In this document: positions 40,949 through 48,577 of the stretch, piece by piece
Numbering within the stretch: position 1 is the stretch's first letter
Layout: each line of letters starts with the position of its first letter
DNA from: Clostridia bacterium
Lineage (GTDB): Bacteria > Bacillota > Clostridia > Oscillospirales > Acutalibacteraceae
Reading direction: 5' to 3'
Assembly (NCBI GenBank): GCA_017465465.1
Contig: JAFTWE010000016.1
Location: 1-54,311, forward strand
Length of the DNA stretch: 54,311 nucleotides
Made by a program: the position numbers and the translations under genes
The notes under the pieces: model-generated
Told to the model about the DNA's origin: nothing
Database searches by the model: none
Seen by the model: only the letters and a program-made list of their open reading frames with translations

Positions 40949-41347
40949 ATGAAAAGAATCATTACAATATTGCTTTGCCTGCCTGTATTTTTAGGTCTGA
41001 CAGCTTGCCAAAGCAACAATTCAAACCGGGAAAAAGAGGCTATATATATGAATATCACCGCTAAAGAAGCAAAGGAAATTATGGACAGTGAGAAAGAATA
41101 TATTATCCTCGATGTGAGAACACAGGAAGAATATGATGAAAAGCATATTCCCGGAGCTGTGCTTATCCCCGACTATGATATAGCACAAAAAGCAGAGGAT
41201 ATTCTCAAAGATAAAGACCAACTGATTTTAGTATATTGCAGAAGCGGCAGAAGAAGTAAATTGGCTTCAGAAGAGCTTGTAAAGCTGGGATATACAAACA
41301 TCAGAGAATTCGGCGGAATAATCGACTGGCCGTATGAGACGGAGTGA
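40949..41347 (+). CDS. Rhodanese-domain lipoprotein
   Basis: A 132-residue protein with a lipoprotein signal (LLCLPVFLGLTAC, lipidated C20) and one rhodanese domain. IILDVRTQEEYDEKHIPGAVLIP and the active loop YCRSGRRS (C97) are intact, so it could transfer sulfur or act as a thiol sensor outside the membrane. RBS AAAGGTGG. It overlaps or abuts the next gene, forming an operon with a toroid protein and an acetyltransferase; the three do not share an obvious pathway. Confidence 0.88.
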   Translation: MKRIITILLCLPVFLGLTACQSNNSNREKEAIYMNITAKEAKEIMDSEKEYIILDVRTQEEYDEKHIPGAVLIPDYDIAQKAEDILKDKDQLILVYCRSGRRSKLASEELVKLGYTNIREFGGIIDWPYETE

Positions 41348-41352
41348 AGCTT

Positions 41353-42249
41353 ATGAATAAAAACTCGGCAATTAAATTTATTTTACAAAATGCACGGCCT
41401 CTTGAATTAGCTGTTTACAAATACCTCTTTGAAAACGAATCCAATCAAGCTGTTATTGACGAACTTAAAAAATTCCAAAACGCCGACGGCGGTTTCGGCA
41501 ATGCCCTTGAACCGGATTTCTTTAATCCCAATTCAAGTCCTATTGCAACAAACGATGCCATAATCACTCTTTACCGAGTAAACGCGCTCAATAAGGATTC
41601 TGACATTGTAAAAGGTATTGTCAGCTATTTGGAATCCCACGATTCTTTTGATGAAAGCAAAAAGCGTTGGCTGTTTGCAATTGACAGTAACAAGGATTAT
41701 CCCCACGCAATATGGTGGGGAAAAAAAGATGACGGTATCAGTAGTTTTAATCCTTCGATATCTTTGGCAGCATTTTTAATTTGCTATGGAAATCGCAATC
41801 CTTTTTATGAAAAAATTTTAAAAGAGGGATTTGAATATCTTAAAAGCGGTGAAGAAATCAGCGGAGATAATTTGAGCTGTTTTCTTCTTACATACGAGCT
41901 TTTAAAAATAAACAATATCAACAATATACTTGACTTGAAAATCTTCAAAAATTTGTTGTGTAACGCTATTGATAACACCATTTGTAAAGACATCAAAAAA
42001 TATGGTATTGAATATGTGCCAACACCATCCGCTATTTTTGCAGGTACATATAATGACTTTATTACTCCCGAAATAAGACCGTTAATATTTGCAGAAAAAG
42101 ACATTTTAGGCAAACTCCAAATGGATGACGGTGGGTTTGATATTTCTTGGAAATGGTATACTCCATATCCTGAGTTCGAGCAAGCAAGAGCTTGGTGGCG
42201 TCCTCGCATCACTATTGAAAAACTTCTTTTTTATGAGGTGCAACTATGA
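41353..42249 (+). CDS. Terpene-cyclase/prenyltransferase-fold (alpha/alpha toroid) protein
   Basis: A 298-residue protein with helical repeats such as LKKFQNADGGFGNALEPDF and LQMDDGGFDISWKWY, the QW-like G-G-F motifs seen in squalene-hopene cyclase-type toroids. The catalytic DXDD of cyclases is not present, so it is unlikely to make terpenes; similar clostridial proteins are annotated only as hypothetical. The ATG at 41353 lies eight bases after GGAG; the earlier GTG is inside the upstream gene. It overlaps the next gene by ATGA. Confidence 0.65.
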   Translation: MNKNSAIKFILQNARPLELAVYKYLFENESNQAVIDELKKFQNADGGFGNALEPDFFNPNSSPIATNDAIITLYRVNALNKDSDIVKGIVSYLESHDSFDESKKRWLFAIDSNKDYPHAIWWGKKDDGISSFNPSISLAAFLICYGNRNPFYEKILKEGFEYLKSGEEISGDNLSCFLLTYELLKINNINNILDLKIFKNLLCNAIDNTICKDIKKYGIEYVPTPSAIFAGTYNDFITPEIRPLIFAEKDILGKLQMDDGGFDISWKWYTPYPEFEQARAWWRPRITIEKLLFYEVQL

Positions 42250-42680
42250 TTAAAAAAGCAACAGTTAAGGATGCCACAGTGTTAGCTGAATTAGCGATAC
42301 AAATGTGGAACAAGTATACAATAAAAGAGCTTGAGGAGGATTTTTGCGAAATAATCAGCAACAGTAATGCAGTTTGCTTTATAAAGTATGTAAATGATAC
42401 ACCAATCGGGTTTGCACAATGTCAGCTTCGCCACGATTATGTTGAAGGTACACACTCCTCACCAGTCGGTTATCTGGAAGGAATATTTATTTCCAAGGAG
42501 CACCAACATAACGGTTATGCAAAAGAACTGTTGCACAAATGCGAATTATGGGCAAAAGAAAAAGGTTGCACGGAATTTGCAAGTGATTGTGAATTTGATA
42601 ACTCTGACAGTTTCAATTTCCATATGGCAATGGGTTTTGAAGAAGCTAACCGTATTATTTGCTTTAAAAAGAAGTTGTAA
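42246..42680 (+). CDS. AAC(6')-type aminoglycoside acetyltransferase-like GNAT
   Basis: A 144-residue GNAT whose IGFAQCQLRHDYVEGTHSS, PVGYLEGIFISKEHQHNGYAKELL, EFASDCEFDNSDSFNFH and MGFEEANRIICFKK pattern closely parallels AAC(6')-Ic-like aminoglycoside 6'-N-acetyltransferases (YDYVNG-SSPVAFLEGIY, ELASDTDIANLDS). The acetyl-CoA loop (HQHNGYA) is degenerate at the first positions but its core glycine remains. Resistance activity is plausible but unproven; chromosomal relatives often act on other amines. RBS GAGGTG; coupled to the toroid gene. Confidence 0.75.
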   Translation: MIKKATVKDATVLAELAIQMWNKYTIKELEEDFCEIISNSNAVCFIKYVNDTPIGFAQCQLRHDYVEGTHSSPVGYLEGIFISKEHQHNGYAKELLHKCELWAKEKGCTEFASDCEFDNSDSFNFHMAMGFEEANRIICFKKKL

Positions 42681-42689
42681 TTCATGTTC

Positions 42690-42860
42690 TGCAAATTTAC
42701 GGCAGGAGCAAGCCCCTGCCCTACTGACGGTAACAGTTTGTAGGGTCCGGCGTCCCCGACGGACCGTTTTGCAAAGCAAAAAGAAGAGTGCTTTGCAATC
42801 CTCAGTCCTGCGGACAGCTCCTTTGCCAAAGGAGCCGAAAATACAAATAAGCATAAAAAT
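42690..42860. repeat. Dispersed intergenic repeat, hairpin mosaic
   Basis: Consecutive hairpins: GGCAGG..CCCTGCC, GGTCCG..CGGACC, TTTGCAAAG..CTTTGCAA and GCTCCTTTG-CC-AAAGGAGC. The last part (CCTCAGTC..AGCTCC..GGAGCC) is the same family as 47060-47125. Such repeats are scattered in Ruminococcaceae-like genomes; apparent frames through it are not genes. Confidence 0.75.
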
Positions 42861-42893
42861 CGGAGCTTAGTCGTGTGACCAAGCTCCTTAATT

Positions 42894-44771
42894 TTAATCT
42901 AACATAAATCTGATAAAAAGGCCGCCCTGAACTGTTCTGTGCTGGAATCCGCGCATGTGAGATGTGTCGCAGAAATACCAGTCGGTCATAGGTACTCTCG
43001 TTCTCATTGTGTTATAAGCATTCCACAATGGGTGAACCAGATATTCAAAATCTTCTTTGCTTTCACTAAGGCAAGCCGCCCACACAAGCCAGTCTGACTT
43101 TGTATATTTCTCTCGGCTGTCAAGAGGAACACCGAAGGTAAGCATTTCTTTTTTGTATCTTGCGATTTCACCCTGATAAAATTCCTGTGGGAAGAGGTCT
43201 GTTTTCCAGATTTTATCCCAAACGGAGTTATATTTAAGGCTGAATGTTCCGGGCTTATCATAAGCAAGGCGGAAGCTGCCGTCATCATTTGCGGCATTTT
43301 TAACCAGCGATTTTGTATAATCCTTTGCAATGCTCATCATACGCTCTGCCTCGGAATTTTCACCAAGTCTTGCAAGAATTCTGCTGAATCCTGCAATACC
43401 CATAATTGCCTTAATTGAAAGGTTAACATTATGAGCAAGGTGGCCTGCAAAGTCATCGGTGCAAAGCTGATGCTCCGGGTCAAGGCCGTAGCGGATAAGA
43501 TATTCACTCCACTTTTTGAGGGTATCTATATGCTCTTTTGCAAAAGAAGCGTCATTTTCAGCGTCACAGATTGCGGCGCAGAGAATAATCATATTGCCGC
43601 ATTCTTCAACGGGCATCTGATATTCAAGCCTGTTTTCTGCATAAACCTGACCGTTGAGAATAGGATACTGACCTACATCGTGAGGAGCAAAGTCATATTC
43701 CCATTCAGGTGTTGCGGCATAATGGAAAACAGGGCGAAGCATACCCTTTAAAAGCTCGGGTTTATAAAGGAGATACATCGGTGCCGACGGATATGTTACA
43801 TCCACCGTTGCGGCACAGCCGTTTGAAAAGCATTCCTTTGAAATATAAAGATTGTTGCCGTCATTATCCACAACCAATTTGTGAGCCGCCATAACCTGAC
43901 GGTAAGCAAGGAGCAAAAGCTCTGCATAATCTTCTCCGCCCTTTTCAAGGGCTTCTGCTTTGATTTTATCAGAAAAAGCGGTGCATTTTTTCAAAAGCTC
44001 ATCATATTCCCCTACTGCCTCAGCAATAGCTTCTTCAATAGTCTTGCCGTCTTTTTTCCAATAGGCTTTCAGGTGGTCGTTAAAATAAACAATACTTTCA
44101 ATATCATCATAAGCAAAAACAAAAAGTGCCTCGCCGTCAAGCTCTTTTTCGCAGAAAACTGCATACATTTCATCATAAGCCTCATTGTCGGCATAAGCAT
44201 CACCAACAACGCCAAGGTAGAAAAATCCCCAGTCGATACGGATATCGTCACCGCTTCTGTGAAGAATTTTCTGCTCGCCGTTACCCATTTTAATCACGGT
44301 CATTCCGTCAATATCCACCTTGCGGCTGTATGCTCTGCCCTCGCCCTCTTTATTGAGAACGAATTCCTCTGTGCAAGAGAATTTAACCTTAACATTATGT
44401 TCTGCACCGTCAAGGGCCTCGTAAGATACCTTGCAATAAGCAACAGGGCGTGAAGCGTAATACAAATCAGTTACAAGAGTTGGTGAAGTGAATTTCACAG
44501 TAAGGCGGATTTTATCGTTTTTTGAAACAATAACTGTCGAAAAAGCATCTGCATCAATGCTTTCAAGCTCCATTGTGGGAATTTTTTTGTCACGGTGGTA
44601 ATAGGATTTGCCCAAAAAGCGGTATTCCTCACCGTCAACGGTTGCGGTACCTACCATTGTGTTAAAACTGCCTGTCCAATGAACAAGGTGGTCTAACGGA
44701 GATTCCTGCGCCCAGAGCGAAAAATACGGGTCAATATTTATAATCGGCAATGCCGGTGCTCTCATTTTCAT
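42894..44771 (-). CDS. DUF4965/DUF1793 (glutaminase A-like) protein
   Basis: A 625-residue cytoplasmic protein. LPIINIDPYFSLWAQESPL begins a beta-sandwich N-terminal half (to about 270); the C-terminal half is an alpha/alpha barrel with LLLLAYRQVMAAHKLVVD, YISKECFSNGCAATVDVTYPS, PHDVGQYPI and FDDFAGHLAHN-like segments, as in the fungal glutaminase GtaA family. Bacterial relatives sit with carbohydrate genes and may be glycosidases rather than glutaminases. The ATG at 44771 follows AAGGAGTG. Flanked by a repeat and an aquaporin; no operon partner. Confidence 0.75.
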   Translation of the reverse strand: MKMRAPALPIINIDPYFSLWAQESPLDHLVHWTGSFNTMVGTATVDGEEYRFLGKSYYHRDKKIPTMELESIDADAFSTVIVSKNDKIRLTVKFTSPTLVTDLYYASRPVAYCKVSYEALDGAEHNVKVKFSCTEEFVLNKEGEGRAYSRKVDIDGMTVIKMGNGEQKILHRSGDDIRIDWGFFYLGVVGDAYADNEAYDEMYAVFCEKELDGEALFVFAYDDIESIVYFNDHLKAYWKKDGKTIEEAIAEAVGEYDELLKKCTAFSDKIKAEALEKGGEDYAELLLLAYRQVMAAHKLVVDNDGNNLYISKECFSNGCAATVDVTYPSAPMYLLYKPELLKGMLRPVFHYAATPEWEYDFAPHDVGQYPILNGQVYAENRLEYQMPVEECGNMIILCAAICDAENDASFAKEHIDTLKKWSEYLIRYGLDPEHQLCTDDFAGHLAHNVNLSIKAIMGIAGFSRILARLGENSEAERMMSIAKDYTKSLVKNAANDDGSFRLAYDKPGTFSLKYNSVWDKIWKTDLFPQEFYQGEIARYKKEMLTFGVPLDSREKYTKSDWLVWAACLSESKEDFEYLVHPLWNAYNTMRTRVPMTDWYFCDTSHMRGFQHRTVQGGLFIRFMLD

Positions 44772-44815
44772 AATTAACACTCCTTAGTGGGTTTTTGATT
44801 ATTATAGCAAAGGAA

Positions 44816-44840
44816 AAGGAAGCCCGCAAGGAGCTTCCTT
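44816..44840 (-). terminator. Terminator of the aquaporin gene
   Basis: A perfect 8-bp stem AAGGAAGC/GCTTCCTT (44816-44823, 44833-44840) with a 9-base loop; minus strand continues TTCCTTTG. It sits 14 bases past the stop. Confidence 0.6.
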
Positions 44841-44853
44841 AAAAAAGTTTGAA

Positions 44854-45522
44854 TTATTTTTCTTCTTTGCCTGCAAGGAATTTATAAACGAGAGCTGCAA
44901 GCACACCGCCAACCAACGGAGCAACGATAAACACCCATACATTTGCAAGAGCGTCACCGCCAACCAAAAGAGCAGGTCCGAAGGAACGGGCAGGATTTAC
45001 AGAGGTGCCTGTAAATGAAATTCCGAGAATATGTACCAAAGTGAGTGTAAGTCCAATAACAATACCGGAAACTGCGCTGTTTTCGGTTTTTGAGGTTACA
45101 CCGAGAATAGCAATAACAAAAACGAAGGTGAGAATAACCTCAATAACAAGTGACAAAACAATGTCATCATTATAAAGAGCGTTTGCACCAAGTCCGCTTT
45201 CTTTGCCAACAATAGCCATAAGCACACCTGCACCTGCAGTTGCGCCAAGGAACTGAGCAACAACATAACCGATGAAATCCTTAATGCTCATTTTACCGCT
45301 GACGAGCATTGCGATTGAAACTGCGGGGTTAATGTGGCAACCTGAAACATTGCCGATTGAATAAGCCATTGCAACAATCACCAAGCCAAAGGCAAGTGCT
45401 GTGAGCAAATAGCCTGTTCCGTTTTCTGCCGAACAACCAACAACAGCGGCAGTTCCGCAGGCAAAAAGCACCAACACAAATGTGCCGATAAATTCTGCAA
45501 CATACTTTTTAACAGAAGCCAT
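44854..45522 (-). CDS. Aquaporin (MIP family, AqpZ-like)
   Basis: A 222-residue six-span channel. Both half-helix motifs are present: GCHINPAVS (loop B) and GTSVNPARS (loop E), the latter with the selectivity arginine. The histidine before the first NPA region and short loops favour water-selective AqpZ over glycerol-type GlpF, which has longer loops and an aspartate after the second NPA. RBS AGGAGG. Own promoter and terminator. Confidence 0.9.
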   Translation of the reverse strand: MASVKKYVAEFIGTFVLVLFACGTAAVVGCSAENGTGYLLTALAFGLVIVAMAYSIGNVSGCHINPAVSIAMLVSGKMSIKDFIGYVVAQFLGATAGAGVLMAIVGKESGLGANALYNDDIVLSLVIEVILTFVFVIAILGVTSKTENSAVSGIVIGLTLTLVHILGISFTGTSVNPARSFGPALLVGGDALANVWVFIVAPLVGGVLAALVYKFLAGKEEK

Positions 45523-45565
45523 AAAAAATCCTCCTAAATTTTTTTGCAGTTTATCTGCTGATTTA

Positions 45566-45593
45566 ATTATACAACAGAAATTTGATTTTTCAA
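45566..45593 (-). promoter_or_regulatory. Promoter of the aquaporin gene
   Basis: Minus-strand TTGAAA (45593-45588) and TATAAT (45571-45566), 16-base spacer; diverges from the PHP paralogue 3 promoter 22 bases away. Confidence 0.7.
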
Positions 45594-45615
45594 TAATAAA
45601 ATCAAATCTTTGCTC

Positions 45616-45643
45616 TTGTCAATTCTTTTAATTGTGCTATACT
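45616..45643 (+). promoter_or_regulatory. Promoter of PHP paralogue 3
   Basis: TTGTCA (45616-45621) and TATACT (45638-45643), 16-base spacer, 31 bases before the start. Confidence 0.65.
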
Positions 45644-45674
45644 TAGAAGCAGAAAGTGTTTCGGGAGGTTTAAT

Positions 45675-46955
45675 ATGAAAAAGTTTAAAATCACCAACCC
45701 TTATGAAAGCGTTACTCAGCTTATCAAAAACCCTGATAATCATTACAAAACAAACTTGCACACTCACTCAACATACAGTGATGCAAACTTCACTATGACA
45801 GAGATGATTGAGGGCTTTTATGACCAGGACTTTGATATTCTTGCCATGACCGAGCACGGTGTCTGGGGCAAGGAATGGGATAAAGACCCTTCAATTATTC
45901 CCCTCTTTCTTTTTCAGAATTTGTGGCACGGCAAGCGTAAGCACCCCACCACTGAGGAATATAAAGCTCTTGTAAACGGCACTCACAAAACACCTAAAAA
46001 TTCACGCACCAAAAAAAGAGGCCTTGCGTGTGTTCCCGGTTGCATTGAGGCGAATATGTTTACCTTAATGAAAAACCATGTCAACTGCTATTTTACCGAT
46101 GATGCCTGCGAGGGAATCTTCGGCAAAGAAAATGACTTTGAAATCCCAATCAGAAAAACCGAGGCAAGCGGCGGACTTTCTCACATAAACCACCCCACAG
46201 ACTGGCTCAACGCACGCAAATTCCCAGACTGCGCAACTGACGAACAGAATGTTGCTTTTTTTGCTGATTTATTAAGAAGATACCACTCCTGCATGGGTAT
46301 TGAAGTGCTTAATATGTATGATGTACCTAACCCCTGCGACAGAATTCTTTGGGATTCACTTCTAAAAACGCTTATCCCGGAGGGCAAGAGAACAGTATGG
46401 GGATTTGCCAACAGCGATGCTCACAGAGTTGGTGAAATTGACACCGCTTTTATGGACTTTGTTTTGCCTGAATATTCAATTCAGAATCTTCGTTCTGCTA
46501 TGGAAAACGGCACATTTTTCTCCTTTGCCCGATATGCACAAAATGAGCTTGGCAAGGATTTTGTCGGCAAAGGCGAAATTCCAAAAGTTTGGGGAATTAC
46601 CGTTGACGAAGACAGTCAGACAATCACTATCAAGGGCTCAGACTGCAAAGCCATTGAATGGATTGCAGACGGAAAAATTATTAAAGCGGACAAGCTCGGA
46701 GCTGACGGTGAAATTGAGTCAACAATAGACCTCGGTGAATTATGCGGTGAAATCAGCTGCTATGTTCGTGCTCAGCTTTTAGGCGACGGCGGAATTCTTA
46801 TGACCCAGCCGTTTATCTGCGACGACGGTGATATGGGTAGATTTATAAATATTGTTCCCGTTAAAAAGCCAACCACAGCCAAAGAAAAAAGGCAGAAGAA
46901 ATTTGATGACACAAGACTTGGTGTTATCGTAAACAAAATGAGAGGCAAGATATAA
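45675..46955 (+). CDS. Cytoplasmic PHP-domain protein (paralogue 3)
   Basis: A 426-residue protein without a signal peptide. Ligand motifs: LHTHSTYSDANFT, AMTEHGVWG (aspartate of the usual TDH replaced by glutamate), HINHPTDWL, GIEVLNMYDV and ANSDAHRVGE. It shares the NPYE N-terminal motif, the CDRILWDSLLK helix and the WIADGKIIK..YVRAQLLGDGGILMTQ beta domain with the two exported paralogues. The lack of a signal places it inside the cell and suggests a related substrate in another compartment. RBS GGGAGG; strong terminator after it. Confidence 0.86.
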   Translation: MKKFKITNPYESVTQLIKNPDNHYKTNLHTHSTYSDANFTMTEMIEGFYDQDFDILAMTEHGVWGKEWDKDPSIIPLFLFQNLWHGKRKHPTTEEYKALVNGTHKTPKNSRTKKRGLACVPGCIEANMFTLMKNHVNCYFTDDACEGIFGKENDFEIPIRKTEASGGLSHINHPTDWLNARKFPDCATDEQNVAFFADLLRRYHSCMGIEVLNMYDVPNPCDRILWDSLLKTLIPEGKRTVWGFANSDAHRVGEIDTAFMDFVLPEYSIQNLRSAMENGTFFSFARYAQNELGKDFVGKGEIPKVWGITVDEDSQTITIKGSDCKAIEWIADGKIIKADKLGADGEIESTIDLGELCGEISCYVRAQLLGDGGILMTQPFICDDGDMGRFINIVPVKKPTTAKEKRQKKFDDTRLGVIVNKMRGKI

Positions 46956-46960
46956 AGTTA

Positions 46961-46988
46961 AAACCATCGGTGAGAGCCGATGGTTTTT
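46961..46988 (+). terminator. Terminator of PHP paralogue 3
   Basis: A perfect 10-bp stem AAACCATCGG/CCGATGGTTT, 6-base loop, then TTTTTG. Confidence 0.9.
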
Positions 46989-47059
46989 TGCTATCAAAAT
47001 GTAATGGCGATACCCTAATCACCTGCAAATGCTATTGTGACGGGAGGATTTTTACCTAT

Positions 47060-47125
47060 ATTTTTTTGCCAATCCCTCAGTCATTTTCTTGCGAAAATGC
47101 CAGCTCCCTTTACACAAGGGAGCCG
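47060..47125. repeat. Dispersed intergenic repeat (CCTCAGTC..GGGAGCC family)
   Basis: Contains CCCTCAGTC followed by hairpins CATTTTC/GAAAATG (47082-47088, 47093-47099) and GCTCCCTT/AAGGGAGC (47103-47110, 47116-47123). Same family as the end of the 42690-42860 repeat; likely non-autonomous and mobile in origin. Confidence 0.75.
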
Positions 47126-47131
47126 AAAAAT

Positions 47132-47566
47132 TTATAAATATTGTCTGATATCGATTGCAAGGCGTTCTTCAAGGTTAATGAGGCGCTTGGCAATGTCTTT
47201 TGATTTTTCGTCGGCGGCTTCATATTCATTGAGATATTTATTAAGAGATTTAACCCCCATATTACAGCCGTCGGTCATTAAGTCTGCAATGGTTTCGTCA
47301 CTGCCGTTAAATGCCATTTTAACATTTGTTTTAATCCACGACATACCCTTTGCCATTGGGTTGGGGTCTTTGCCCTCGTCTTTAAAGCGGTCAAGCTCCT
47401 GCTGAATTTCGGTGTCAAGCTTATCGTGCTCTGCTTTACATTCAGTGAGATAGTTTTTCATATTTTCACTTTTAACATAACCTAATACATCTTCAATGGA
47501 TGAAACACCCATTTTTACCCCTGCGTCACACTCGCGCAAAAGCTTAATTGTATCTTGCTCTATCAT
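47132..47566 (-). CDS. Small four-helix protein, ferritin-like (DUF2383-like)
   Basis: A 144-residue all-helical protein: LLRECDAGVKMGVSSIEDVLGY, KNYLTECKAEHDKLDTEIQQ, a central NPMAKGMSWIKTNVKMAFNGS and a final charged helix. The spacing of helices and E-x-x-H-type residues (ECKAEHDKL) resembles the ferritin-like DUF2383 group, though a full di-iron set is not obvious. Cytoplasmic. Its ribosome site lies inside a perfect hairpin, so translation may be controlled. No function assigned. Confidence 0.7.
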   Translation of the reverse strand: MIEQDTIKLLRECDAGVKMGVSSIEDVLGYVKSENMKNYLTECKAEHDKLDTEIQQELDRFKDEGKDPNPMAKGMSWIKTNVKMAFNGSDETIADLMTDGCNMGVKSLNKYLNEYEAADEKSKDIAKRLINLEERLAIDIRQYL

Positions 47567-47573
47567 AAAATCA

Positions 47574-47607
47574 CCCTTTCAAGGTAAGTATTCCCGCCTT
47601 GAAAGGG
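47574..47607 (-). promoter_or_regulatory. Hairpin covering the ribosome site of the DUF2383-like gene
   Basis: A perfect 11-bp stem (47574-47584 with 47597-47607), 12-base loop. On the minus strand its 3' arm contains AAAGGG of the Shine-Dalgarno AAAGGGTGAT, which ends eight bases before ATG 47566. There is no T tract on this strand, so it fits ribosome-site masking better than termination; it also follows the upstream glycosidase stop by ten bases. Confidence 0.6.
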
Positions 47608-47617
47608 TTTATTCATA

Positions 47618-48577
47618 TTAAATTTCCGCTTCGGCGAAGCCGATGCATTCTCTGCCGAAAATTATATTGGAAGTGTCTCTTGCGTTGAAATAAAGGCGCA
47701 AAGTATTACCGTGCTTCACAAGGTGGCTTGCATAAACAAACTGCTTCATCCATTTTTTGCCGTGGACAACCATAGGGTCAACAAGCACCTTTTCAAACTT
47801 GAATTCAAGTCCGTCCGATGATGTAAGCAAAATAATTGAAGAATGGCTTTTTCCGTCCTTTTCATAAATTCCGTTTTGTATGCCTATATATCCGTCTTTG
47901 AGTTTATACACCTTAAGACAACCTGAGCATAGATTGAGAAAAGGATTATTTTTATCGGGAGAAATCAACGGATATTTTGCAGAAGTATAGCCGCTTGTTA
48001 TATTTTCACTTTCTGCATAGCTTATATAAGTCGGCTCGCAAAATCGGCAATCTTCAATGTATGTAAGCCCGCAGGAATAATAGAGACGGTTAATACCGTT
48101 TTCCTGCAAAAGGAATGGGTTTGAAATTGACATTCCCCTGTCGCTTTTTTCATACTCGCGGGTGTTGGTTATAACAGGCTGAGGCTTTGACCAGTGAAAA
48201 AGGTCTTCACTTTCGGTTACATATATTTCAGATTTCCAAGGGAGTGCATTTATTACATTCAGTGCATTAGCAGGCAAAGAACGGGTTCTTTCATAAAAAA
48301 GATAATATCTTCCGTCAATTCGATTGATGTTTGGCCGCATAGCTCTCGGAACAACCTTTTGCACCCGTTTAAAAGTAATTCCGTCATCACTTATGAATTG
48401 ATAAACACCGAGATTGGTGTGGCAAAACAAATGCCATTTATTATCGTGACTGTTTTCGGGAGTCAGTAACGACGGGTCAGCAACAACCACCGAGCCGTCA
48501 AAAGGGCGAAGCACAGGGCTGTGAGTGCTTACCTTAAAATCGGAATTGATAATCTGATTGAGCGTTAAATTTTCCAT
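47618..48577 (-). CDS. Five-bladed beta-propeller glycosidase-like protein (GH43-like)
   Basis: A 319-residue protein with propeller repeats: VVADPSLLTP (D34 as possible catalytic base), MRPNINRIDGRYYLFYERT, SKPQPVITNTREYEKSDRGMS, LRLYFNARD. This fits GH43/GH117/GH130-like enzymes acting on arabinose, xylose or mannose linkages, though the family is not certain. No signal peptide. Its ATG at 48577 has its own GGTGGTGAT site, but the frame is open upstream and continuous with a serine recombinase. It is likely the host gene beside the insertion; its original promoter would have been displaced. Confidence 0.75.
   Translation of the reverse strand: MENLTLNQIINSDFKVSTHSPVLRPFDGSVVVADPSLLTPENSHDNKWHLFCHTNLGVYQFISDDGITFKRVQKVVPRAMRPNINRIDGRYYLFYERTRSLPANALNVINALPWKSEIYVTESEDLFHWSKPQPVITNTREYEKSDRGMSISNPFLLQENGINRLYYSCGLTYIEDCRFCEPTYISYAESENITSGYTSAKYPLISPDKNNPFLNLCSGCLKVYKLKDGYIGIQNGIYEKDGKSHSSIILLTSSDGLEFKFEKVLVDPMVVHGKKWMKQFVYASHLVKHGNTLRLYFNARDTSNIIFGRECIGFAEAEI

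Noticed and set aside
42680..42870. Coding frames across the intergenic region after the acetyltransferase gene
   Set aside because: They read through a mosaic of hairpin repeats and lack starts and ribosome sites.
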